Source of the DNA: Candidatus Kaiserbacteria bacterium
GTDB lineage: Bacteria > Patescibacteriota > Minisyncoccia > Phycocordibacterales > Phycocordibacteraceae
Length of the DNA stretch: 11,143 nucleotides
Direction: 5' to 3'
NCBI GenBank assembly: GCA_003230945.1
Contig: QIHK01000069.1
Span: 1 to 11,143, forward strand
The notes under the pieces are model-generated. The model saw only the letters and a list, made by a program, of their open reading frames with translations. It was not told where the DNA came from and did no database searches. Below are positions 1 to 5,229 of this stretch, in pieces (position 1 is the first letter of the stretch; each line of letters opens with the position of its first letter). Position numbers and translations under genes: made by a program.

Positions 1-1263
1 CAAAATCGTAATGTTAAAACGGGACGTGAGACTTATACAAAAATTCCAAGAGAGGACTTACTAGCTCTCGCTGAAGAAGTTGAGAAACAGACAAAACAAA
101 CAGGGGAAGAACCAAGTGCTCTTCGTGCGTCAATTTCTGCTATTCATACGGTTATAAAGGCATTCGTAGATCGTTATATAGAACACTCCGATGAAAATCT
201 CCTAGCGGATGAAGAACAGGCAGTGTTTTCACTTAAGAATGAACAGGCAGACCTTACCTCTAAGGATGAGTCACTTGCCGAGAAAATCGAAACAGCGAGG
301 CACACCCTTATGCGCGCGCGCGAATTACTTACCGCACATGACGAAACTGGTAAGGAGTTACATCGTCGTATTTTTGATCTTGCACAATCGAAAGCACAAG
401 AAGAAAGTGAAGTGGTACGTGCGGAGTCGCGTGAGCATGAACTCACGGCACTCTCTGAGTCTCTTGAGAGGGAGAAAGCTGAAGCATTTGCTATTGGTGG
501 TTCTGGTGCTGTTTCGTATAAACCACTTCTATCTGTTTCTGGAGAAGAACGTCAGGTACAAGAAGATCGTCAGCGCTCTCTCGAGCGTATGAAGATTCGT
601 CTTGAAGAAGCAGGCGGTACTGGTGAAGATATTCGACAAGAACACAAAGAAGTATCAAAACGTGAGAAGTTTTTTGCCACTGAACTCGACGATCTTGCAA
701 AGTCAGCTGCGGGTCTTAAAGAACTTGTTCATGATCTTGATACTGAACTTTCCAAACATTTCTCCGAAGGACTTACTAAAGTGAATGCTTCGTTTGGAGA
801 GTATTTTGGTCTTATGTTTGGTGGTGGTTCTGCCCGTCTTACTCTTGAAACATTGGAAGAAAGTGAAGAGGAAGAAGCAGATGACGATTCTATAAAAATA
901 GAGCGTAAGGCAGGTATTGAAATCTCAGTGAATCTTCCGCGCAAAAAGGTGCGTTCTCTCATGCAACTCTCCGGCGGTGAGCGTGCCCTTACTTCAATTG
1001 CACTTATCTTCGCGATGAGTCAGGTAAATCCACCACCATTTTTAATTCTTGATGAGACTGATGCAGCACTCGACGAAGCTAATAGTCGTCGGTATGGAGA
1101 TATGATTGAAAGTCTCACGAAGAAATCTCAATTGATTGTCATCACACATAATCGAGAAACTATGAGTCATGCTGGTATTCTCTATGGCGTTACTATGGGT
1201 AACGACGGTATATCAAAACTTCTCTCAGTTAAATTTGAGGATGCCGTGCAAGTTGCAAAATAG
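1..1263 (+). CDS. smc: Chromosome segregation protein SMC, C-terminal part (5' truncated)
   Basis: The frame is open from base 1 and ends at TAG 1261-1263, giving the last 420 residues of a protein usually near 1150-1190 aa, so the N-terminal Walker A head, first coiled coil and hinge lie upstream of the window. Fragment residues 1 to about 250 are rich in Glu, Lys, Arg and Leu and fit the returning coiled-coil arm. The C-terminal ATPase head follows: FGGG near 273-276, the ABC signature LSGGE at 323-327, Walker B FLILDE ending at D351-E352, the D-loop DAALDE from 354, and the switch histidine H383 in ITHNRETM. The ending LYGVTM...SKLLSVKFE is typical of bacterial Smc. SMC dimers act with ScpA/ScpB in ATP-driven chromosome compaction and segregation; scpAB are not in this window. 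An acidic run at 286-297 sits inside the head. The identity is secure; the function is from family knowledge. Confidence 0.96.
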   Translation, partial: QNRNVKTGRETYTKIPREDLLALAEEVEKQTKQTGEEPSALRASISAIHTVIKAFVDRYIEHSDENLLADEEQAVFSLKNEQADLTSKDESLAEKIETARHTLMRARELLTAHDETGKELHRRIFDLAQSKAQEESEVVRAESREHELTALSESLEREKAEAFAIGGSGAVSYKPLLSVSGEERQVQEDRQRSLERMKIRLEEAGGTGEDIRQEHKEVSKREKFFATELDDLAKSAAGLKELVHDLDTELSKHFSEGLTKVNASFGEYFGLMFGGGSARLTLETLEESEEEEADDDSIKIERKAGIEISVNLPRKKVRSLMQLSGGERALTSIALIFAMSQVNPPPFLILDETDAALDEANSRRYGDMIESLTKKSQLIVITHNRETMSHAGILYGVTMGNDGISKLLSVKFEDAVQVAK

Positions 1264-1271
1264 AAGTTTTT

Positions 1272-3233
1272 CTACGCAGTCTCGACTGGAGCGAAATCAA
1301 GCTCTTTCTCTGCAACACGTGCCGCAATAAGTTTTACTCGTATTGGATTACCAAGTTGAAAAGTTTTCTTAGTACGACGTCCAACGAGTTGATAACGTTT
1401 TTCATCATACTCATAGTAATCATCGCCAATTTCTTTAATACGAATCATGCCATCGGCATGTGTTTCATCTAATTCAACATAAAGACCACGCTCAGTGACG
1501 CCTGAAATAACTGCACCAAATTCTTCACCGATACGATCTACGAGGAATTCTACTTGCTTCATTTTTATGCTGTCACGTTCGGCACTTGCTGCTCCAACTT
1601 CACGCTCAGAAGAGTGATGCGCCAATTCATCAAATTTTGCCATATTTTTTTCAGTGACTGGTGGTCCATCGGTGTATCCTTTTATGAGTCGGTGCACAAT
1701 AATATCTGGGTAACGACGAATAGGTGAGGTGAAGTGCGTATAGTATTTAAAAGCAAGACCGAAGTGCCCAATATTTTTGGTTGCATATATTGCCTTACTC
1801 ATTGAACGGAGCGTAGCCATTTTAATGAGATATTCTTCCGGTTTTCCCTGTACCTCTTCTAAGATACGGTTCAACTCGGCACCCGTTACTTTTCCGGCAG
1901 CTACATGGAGGTTATATCCCATAACTTTAAGAAGGTGAGCGAGGTTTTCGATACGATCAGCATCTGGTGTATCATGAATACGATATATCGATTTTGAATG
2001 CGGGCCACCGTTGGTAGTGAGATTAGCAAGGTATTGTGCCACATTTTCATTAGCAAGAAGCATAAAGTCTTCAATGAGAAGGTTAGTTGCTTTACGTTCT
2101 TTGAGATGAACAGCGATTGGTTTGCCAGTCTCATCGAGATCAATTTTCACTTCTGGAGTATCAAATTCGACAGCACCTTTTGCTTGACGACGTGCACGTA
2201 TTTTCTTTGAGAGTTTGTGAAGAATTGAAAGTTCGTTGTGCATGATGCCCTCGCCTGCACTAAGTACTTCTTGTGCTTCTTCATAGGTAAAGCGTTTATC
2301 GGAATGAATAACAGTTTCGCCAAACCATTTTGAGAGGATTTGTGCTTCTTTGTCGAGTGTAAAGACAGCCGAAACAGCAAGTCGATCTTCATTTTGATTG
2401 AGTGAACAAAGGTCATTTGAGAGAATATGTGGCAACATTGGGATTGTACGATCAACCAAATAAACTGAAGTTGCTCTCTCAACGGCTTCGTTATCAAGTA
2501 TTGTTCCGGGCTTTACGAAAAATGAAACGTCGGCAATATGTATACCTACTTCATAGGTTTCGTTTTCAAGTGAACGAATAGATAAAGCATCATCAAAATC
2601 TTTTGCATCTTTTGGATCAATGGTGCACGTCGGTACGTCACGAAAATCTTTGCGAGTACCCTCAGCAACACTTTTTGTTGCTTCTTCACTGAGTAGTTGT
2701 TGTCCATGCTCTTCGAGGTTTTTCGCTTCTTGTATAACGCCAGGTGGAAAGTTACTCGAGAAGCCTTGACCAAGGGCAAGTGCACGCATTTCAGTTTCGT
2801 GTACACCAGCTTTACCGATTATTTCTTCAACATCACCCCAAGGGGCTTCAGCTCCATCAGCCCACCCCTTCACACGAACAAGAACCTTGTAACCGAGCTC
2901 AGCATGGTTGGTATCTCTAATTTCAACAGGGAGATACATTTTCTTGTAATCCGGTTCAATACCAAAATGCCCATCGCTCTCCAAGAGAGTTCCCACGAAT
3001 GTTTTATGAGCGCGAGAGAGTATCTCCACTACTTTCCCAGAAGCTCTAGGTGGCATGCGTCCACTTGAATCGCGGTATATACCGGTAGATACTACTTTCA
3101 CTACGTCACCATGGAGAGCGTGATTCGTTGCTTCAGGGGGAATAAGAAGATCCTCAGCCTGTCCTTCGATAGAGAAAAACCCGATGCCTTTCTGGGTCAT
3201 CGTAATTGGTCCTTCGTATGTTTCTTCTGTCAT
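1272..3233 (-). CDS. rnr: Ribonuclease R (3'-5' exoribonuclease, RNB family)
   Basis: The 653-residue product degrades structured RNA processively from the 3' end to nucleoside monophosphates, in mRNA and rRNA quality control. Two OB/cold-shock-like segments lie at about 8-50 and 79-122. The RNB catalytic domain starts near 200, with the metal-binding aspartates D206, D212, D214 and D215 in DPKDAKDFDDA, equivalent to E. coli D272, D278, D280 and D281. The aromatic Y258 in SVYLVDR and the motif FTSPIRRYPD are also present. A C-terminal S1 domain (FGAVISGVTERGLYVEL onward) ends almost at the stop. The protein lacks the N-terminal helix-turn-helix and the Lys-rich tail of E. coli RNase R (813 aa), so it is a trimmed form; RNase II is less likely because of the RNase R-like motif set. 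The start at 3233 gives a full first OB domain; no clear Shine-Dalgarno precedes it. Its stop TAG is 8 bases from the convergent smc stop. Confidence 0.95.
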   Translation of the reverse strand: MTEETYEGPITMTQKGIGFFSIEGQAEDLLIPPEATNHALHGDVVKVVSTGIYRDSSGRMPPRASGKVVEILSRAHKTFVGTLLESDGHFGIEPDYKKMYLPVEIRDTNHAELGYKVLVRVKGWADGAEAPWGDVEEIIGKAGVHETEMRALALGQGFSSNFPPGVIQEAKNLEEHGQQLLSEEATKSVAEGTRKDFRDVPTCTIDPKDAKDFDDALSIRSLENETYEVGIHIADVSFFVKPGTILDNEAVERATSVYLVDRTIPMLPHILSNDLCSLNQNEDRLAVSAVFTLDKEAQILSKWFGETVIHSDKRFTYEEAQEVLSAGEGIMHNELSILHKLSKKIRARRQAKGAVEFDTPEVKIDLDETGKPIAVHLKERKATNLLIEDFMLLANENVAQYLANLTTNGGPHSKSIYRIHDTPDADRIENLAHLLKVMGYNLHVAAGKVTGAELNRILEEVQGKPEEYLIKMATLRSMSKAIYATKNIGHFGLAFKYYTHFTSPIRRYPDIIVHRLIKGYTDGPPVTEKNMAKFDELAHHSSEREVGAASAERDSIKMKQVEFLVDRIGEEFGAVISGVTERGLYVELDETHADGMIRIKEIGDDYYEYDEKRYQLVGRRTKKTFQLGNPIRVKLIAARVAEKELDFAPVETA

Positions 3234-3335
3234 TCATTTCACTTTAACAGATTAAGAAAGGTTCGCTAGAATTTTCACAAAATACAGTAGTTATTTATTG
3301 CAGTTTTGGGGCTATTCTGTTAAGGTACTGCCAAT
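3234..3335. promoter_or_regulatory. Divergent promoter region between rnr and rpsP
   Basis: This 102-base AT-rich spacer must hold the start signals of both rnr (leftward) and rpsP (rightward). For rpsP the best -10 candidate is TATTCT at 3313-3318, with a weak -35 TTATTT at 3291-3296 (16-base spacer); it would give a leader of only about 10 bases. An AAGG at 3322-3325, ten bases before the rpsP ATG, is the only Shine-Dalgarno-like match of any complete gene in the window. For rnr no convincing -35/-10 pair was found: a TTGTGA and a TAATCT occur on the minus strand but are 20 bases apart. The existence of promoters is inferred from the divergent layout; the exact boxes are uncertain. Confidence 0.35.
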
Positions 3336-3824
3336 ATGTTGATGATACGTTTCCAACGCATTGGCCGGAAAAATGACCCTGCATTTCGTATTTCCTTGCT
3401 TGAAAAAGCGCGTGCCGCTAAGTCGGGTCGCGTTACTGAACAATTAGGTACTTACAATCCGAAAACAAAGGCCGTTACCCTTAAAGCTGATCGTGTAAAG
3501 TATTGGCTCTCACAAGGGGCACAAGCCACCGACTCAGTTCATAACCTTCTTCTTGCCCAAGGGGTTATTGAGGGAAAGAAAATTAATGTGCTTCCAAAGA
3601 AGACAGTTCAGAAAAAGGAGGAAGAGGAAACTAAAACTACCCAAGAGAGCACTTCGGAAGAAACTGCTAAAACGGCTCCTACTACCGAAACTCCGAAAGA
3701 GGAAAGTGCTCCTTCAACTACTGAACCAGTTGCCGAAGCTACGCCGGAAAGTACTCCTGCACCTAAAGAAACGGTATCGGATACATCTGAAGCTACACAA
3801 GCTAAGGAATCTCCAGCAACATAG
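3336..3824 (+). CDS. rpsP: 30S ribosomal protein S16 with long acidic C-terminal extension
   Basis: Residues 1 to about 85 form the S16 fold: MLMIRFQRIGRKNDPAFRI aligns with the family's MVxIRLxRxGxKxxPxYRI, followed by LGTYNP and DRVKYWLSQGAQATDSV. S16 binds 16S rRNA in the body of the small subunit and is needed for 30S assembly. The usual protein is about 80-90 aa; this one is 162. Residues 91-162 contain almost only Glu, Thr, Ser, Ala, Pro and Lys and should be disordered and acidic. The first Met is chosen because it aligns with the family start; a second ATG at 3342 would remove only two residues. rpsP leads a cluster with khpA and trmD, as in many bacteria, but rimM is missing between them. 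S16 identity is certain; the role of the tail is unknown. Confidence 0.96.
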   Translation: MLMIRFQRIGRKNDPAFRISLLEKARAAKSGRVTEQLGTYNPKTKAVTLKADRVKYWLSQGAQATDSVHNLLLAQGVIEGKKINVLPKKTVQKKEEEETKTTQESTSEETAKTAPTTETPKEESAPSTTEPVAEATPESTPAPKETVSDTSEATQAKESPAT

Positions 3825-3834
3825 ACAGAGAAGA

Positions 3835-3864
3835 TACTCACGTAACGGATTGCTCTGCTAGAAT
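3835..3864 (+). promoter_or_regulatory. Candidate extended -10 promoter of khpA, possibly leaderless
   Basis: TGCTAGAAT at 3856-3864 matches an extended -10 element (TGn followed by TAGAAT, five of six consensus bases). A weak -35, TACTCA at 3835-3840, lies 18 bases upstream. The ATG of khpA starts only six bases after the -10 box, at the place where transcription would begin, so a transcript from here would have little or no 5' leader. This agrees with the absence of a Shine-Dalgarno before khpA. The sequence match is direct; the activity is inferred. Read-through from rpsP across the 46-base gap is equally possible. Confidence 0.38.
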
Positions 3865-3870
3865 CTATAT

Positions 3871-4176
3871 ATGGAACCAGACCAAGCATTTCTCGAATAC
3901 GCCGTGAAGGCACTTGTCGATCATCCGGAAGCAGTTGAGACTACACGTACTATCGATCAGATGGGCGTTTTGCTTACCCTCACTGTGCATTCTGAGGATA
4001 TGGGGAAGATTATTGGCAAGAGCGGTAAGACAGCTGAAGCACTTCGTATTCTTCTTCGCGTTGTTGGTATGAAAGGTAATGCTCGTGTAAATCTTAAAAT
4101 AAATGAGCCAGTAGGAGGAAAACGCGAACAAGAATTTAAATCAGTCGATGAAATCATCGATGATCTTGAAGGATAG
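3871..4176 (+). CDS. khpA: KhpA-type KH domain RNA-binding protein
   Basis: This 101-residue protein is a single KH domain. The nucleic-acid-gripping GxxG loop is at residues 49-52 within GKIIGKSGKTA, preceded by the beta strand LLTLTVHSED and followed by an amphipathic helix (EALRILLRVVG). KhpA (YlqC family) binds RNA, usually as a homodimer or with KhpB/Jag, and affects cell-wall synthesis, cell division and small-RNA regulation in Gram-positive bacteria; khpB is not in this window. Family members are mostly 75-90 aa; the extra length here is an acidic C-terminal tail after residue 85 (EQEFKSVDEIIDDLEG). The place between rpsP and trmD is the classical position of this gene. No Shine-Dalgarno is visible and a -10 box lies just upstream of the ATG. 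Confidence 0.93.
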   Translation: MEPDQAFLEYAVKALVDHPEAVETTRTIDQMGVLLTLTVHSEDMGKIIGKSGKTAEALRILLRVVGMKGNARVNLKINEPVGGKREQEFKSVDEIIDDLEG

Positions 4177-4211
4177 TTCTTATTTATTTCTAATCATTTT
4201 ATTTAAAAGTT

Positions 4212-4883
4212 ATGTTGCGATTTCATTTCATAACTCTTTTTGAAGAAGCTTGTGATGCATACTTACGGGTATCAATTTTAGGACGAGCACGCTCGCAAAA
4301 GAAAATATCGATTTCATATAAAAATCCACGTGATTTTGTATCCAACAAATGGGGGAAAGTAGATGAACGCCCATACGGTGGCGGGCCGGGCATGGTCATG
4401 CAGGCAATGCCTATCGTGAAGGCAGTTCAAAAAGCTGTTGGTCGTAGATACCGTTCTACAAAGTCAGTATATAAAAAGCCAATTATTATATGGTTCAGTC
4501 CAAGCGCAAAACAGTTTACGAACAAAGACGCAGACGCACTTCTTGCCTATGACAAGATTATACTTGTTTGCGGTCGTTATGAAGGTATTGATGAACGGGC
4601 GAAGAAAATTATGAAAACACTCGGCACGGTAAAAGAATTTTCAGTAGGTGAGGCGGTATACACAGGAGCTGAGGTACCGGCGCTTGCCATTGTCGACGCA
4701 ATAACGCGCCGTATTCCAGGTGTACTCGGTAAAGATATATCTGTAGAAGAACGTCGTATCGCTTCGAGTGCTGTCTACACTCGTCCAGAAACTATCGAAT
4801 ATGGGAAGAAAAAATATAAAGTTCCGGTGGTACTTCGTACAGGGCATCATGCAAATATCGATGCATGGAGAAAGAAAAAATAA
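4212..4883 (+). CDS. trmD: tRNA (guanine-37 N1)-methyltransferase TrmD
   Basis: TrmD transfers a methyl group from S-adenosylmethionine to N1 of G37 beside the anticodon, which prevents +1 frameshifting. The 223-residue product carries the SPOUT-knot family marks: FITLF near the N-terminus, PYGGGPGMVM at 54-63, CGRYEGIDER at 120-129, the catalytic aspartate D162 in IVDAITR followed by IPGVLG, YTRP at 189-192, and a C-terminal GHHANIDAWR. It is shorter than typical TrmD (about 230-250 aa). The motif SVGEAVYTGAE at 144-154 replaces the usual SIGDYVLSGGE, and the linker before YTRP lacks the usual DSF...GLLD segment. A 35-base AT-rich gap without Shine-Dalgarno separates it from khpA. The neighbours rimM and rplS, usually found in this operon, are absent. 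The function is very likely retained. Confidence 0.94.
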   Translation: MLRFHFITLFEEACDAYLRVSILGRARSQKKISISYKNPRDFVSNKWGKVDERPYGGGPGMVMQAMPIVKAVQKAVGRRYRSTKSVYKKPIIIWFSPSAKQFTNKDADALLAYDKIILVCGRYEGIDERAKKIMKTLGTVKEFSVGEAVYTGAEVPALAIVDAITRRIPGVLGKDISVEERRIASSAVYTRPETIEYGKKKYKVPVVLRTGHHANIDAWRKKK

Positions 4884-4894
4884 ATGAAATAATA

Positions 4895-4918
4895 CACATA
4901 ATTTGTATGTGATTTTGT
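4895..4918 (+). terminator. Weak hairpin after trmD, possible terminator or operator
   Basis: CACATA at 4895-4900 pairs with TATGTG at 4906-4911 around a five-base loop, followed by ATTTTGT. The stem has only two G-C pairs, so termination would be weak. The same palindrome overlaps the candidate -35 (TTGTAT 4903-4908) of the TATAAT promoter and could instead be a protein-binding site. Confidence 0.22.
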
Positions 4919-4930
4919 CATGGATATAAT
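4903..4930 (+). promoter_or_regulatory. Candidate promoter with perfect TATAAT box
   Basis: TATAAT at 4925-4930 matches the sigma-70 -10 consensus in all six bases; a weak -35, TTGTAT, lies 16 bases upstream at 4903-4908. Transcription would start near 4937, some 290 bases before rpoB, giving either a long rpoBC leader or a short independent RNA ending at the hairpin 5088-5130. The box is seen directly; its use is inferred. Confidence 0.38.
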
Positions 4931-4936
4931 CTACCT

Positions 4937-5130
4937 TTAGATAGAGTTGTTGTGCTCTCTCCTTGAAACTCACTATATAGGTTAAGAGGGCTTGCGCTTG
5001 TCGGAGTAGGCTGGTATTCTCTGTGCATCAGATACGAATGAGTTACGGAGGGCGGAAAAACATATGGGAATTGAATAGAACGCAAAAGCGAGAGCGGATT
5101 TTGTCCGCGCGCTCGCATTTATATATTTTC
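4937..5130 (+). ncRNA. Hypothetical small RNA or rpoBC leader (about 190 nt)
   Basis: This is the span between the expected start of the TATAAT promoter and the T-tract of the GC hairpin. It contains a bulged stem-loop at 5014-5035 and a GC-rich terminal hairpin. GCTCTC at 4954-4959 can also pair with GAGAGC at 5090-5095, the left arm of the terminal hairpin. I compared it by eye with tRNA, tmRNA, RNase P RNA and SRP RNA landmarks and found no match; the length would suit a 6S-like RNA but no long closing stem was found. Treat it as a hypothesis. Confidence 0.2.
5088..5130 (+). terminator. Candidate intrinsic terminator or attenuator upstream of rpoB
   Basis: GCGAG (5088-5092) pairs with CTCGC (5112-5116) and GCGGA (5094-5098) with TCCGC (5104-5108), around a TTTTG loop with a small internal loop (A opposite GCG). 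It is followed by ATTTATATATTTTC. This is the strongest GC-rich hairpin seen in the non-coding parts of the window and has the layout of a Rho-independent terminator, although the T-tract is interrupted by A. It ends about 100 bases before rpoB, so it would stop or attenuate transcription arriving from trmD or from the TATAAT promoter. Confidence 0.42.
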
Positions 5131-5184
5131 TACTATTACGCGAACTAAAGGATAAGAATAGATACCTTGTATTTTTGTTCAAGA

Positions 5185-5213
5185 TACACACTGGAAGCAA
5201 GTTAGTTTATTAT
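5185..5213 (+). promoter_or_regulatory. Candidate rpoB-proximal promoter
   Basis: TACACA at 5185-5190 (four of six -35 bases) and TATTAT at 5208-5213 (five of six -10 bases) are 17 bases apart, the preferred spacing. Transcription would begin near 5220, leaving a leader of about ten bases before the rpoB ATG at 5230 and no room for a Shine-Dalgarno. A promoter downstream of the hairpin 5088-5130 would let rpoBC be expressed independently of trmD. This is inferred from sequence match only. Confidence 0.33.
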
Positions 5214-5229
5214 TTCACGTCAATTCCAC

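Larger units (their letters stand above)
4884..5229. other. 346-base intergenic region between trmD and rpoB
   Basis: No convincing protein gene lies in this gap. Reading left to right it holds a short AT hairpin (4895-4911), a perfect TATAAT (4925-4930), a second possible promoter (TTGTGC 4950-4955, 18 bases, TATATA 4974-4979), a bulged stem-loop (5014-5035: GTA plus TCTG pairing with CAGA plus TAC, loop TGCAT), a GC-rich hairpin with a T-rich tail (5088-5130), and an AT-rich stretch with a possible -10 just before rpoB. The only open frame of note (5038-5148, 36 codons, starting MSYGGRKN) runs through the GC hairpin and has no ribosome binding site, so it is not called. This is by far the longest non-coding stretch in the window. 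Confidence 0.7.

Noticed and set aside
311..322. CG-alternating run (gcgcgcgcg) in smc as a Z-DNA or repeat element
   Set aside because: It is short and explained by Arg/Ala codons within the coiled coil.
1261..1274. Near-palindrome TAGAAGTTTTTCTA spanning the convergent stop codons of smc and rnr, as a bidirectional terminator
   Set aside because: The stem is only five base pairs, mostly A-T, and has no proper T-tract outside the loop. It looks like a coincidence of two facing TAG stops.
3553..3861. A 102-codon, very Arg/Lys-rich frame overlapping the 3' half of rpsP in another + frame
   Set aside because: It is the shifted reading of the GAA/ACT-rich codons of the acidic S16 tail. The S16 frame is the one anchored by conserved residues, and the other frame has no start signal.
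4922..4942. A six-codon frame (ATG GAT ATA ATC TAC CTT TAG) as a leader peptide before rpoB
   Set aside because: Its ATG lies inside the promoter just before the TATAAT box, so it would not be transcribed from it, and it has no run of regulatory codons.
4981..5060. A tRNA or SRP RNA in the trmD-rpoB gap
   Set aside because: There is no TTCGA-type T-loop, acceptor pairing or CCA, and no SRP GGAAGCAG-like core. Stem-loops there do not form a cloverleaf.
5038..5148. A 36-codon + strand frame (starts MSYGGRKN) in the gap before rpoB
   Set aside because: It runs through the GC-rich hairpin, has no ribosome binding site and has no recognisable features, so a non-coding role for the region is more likely.
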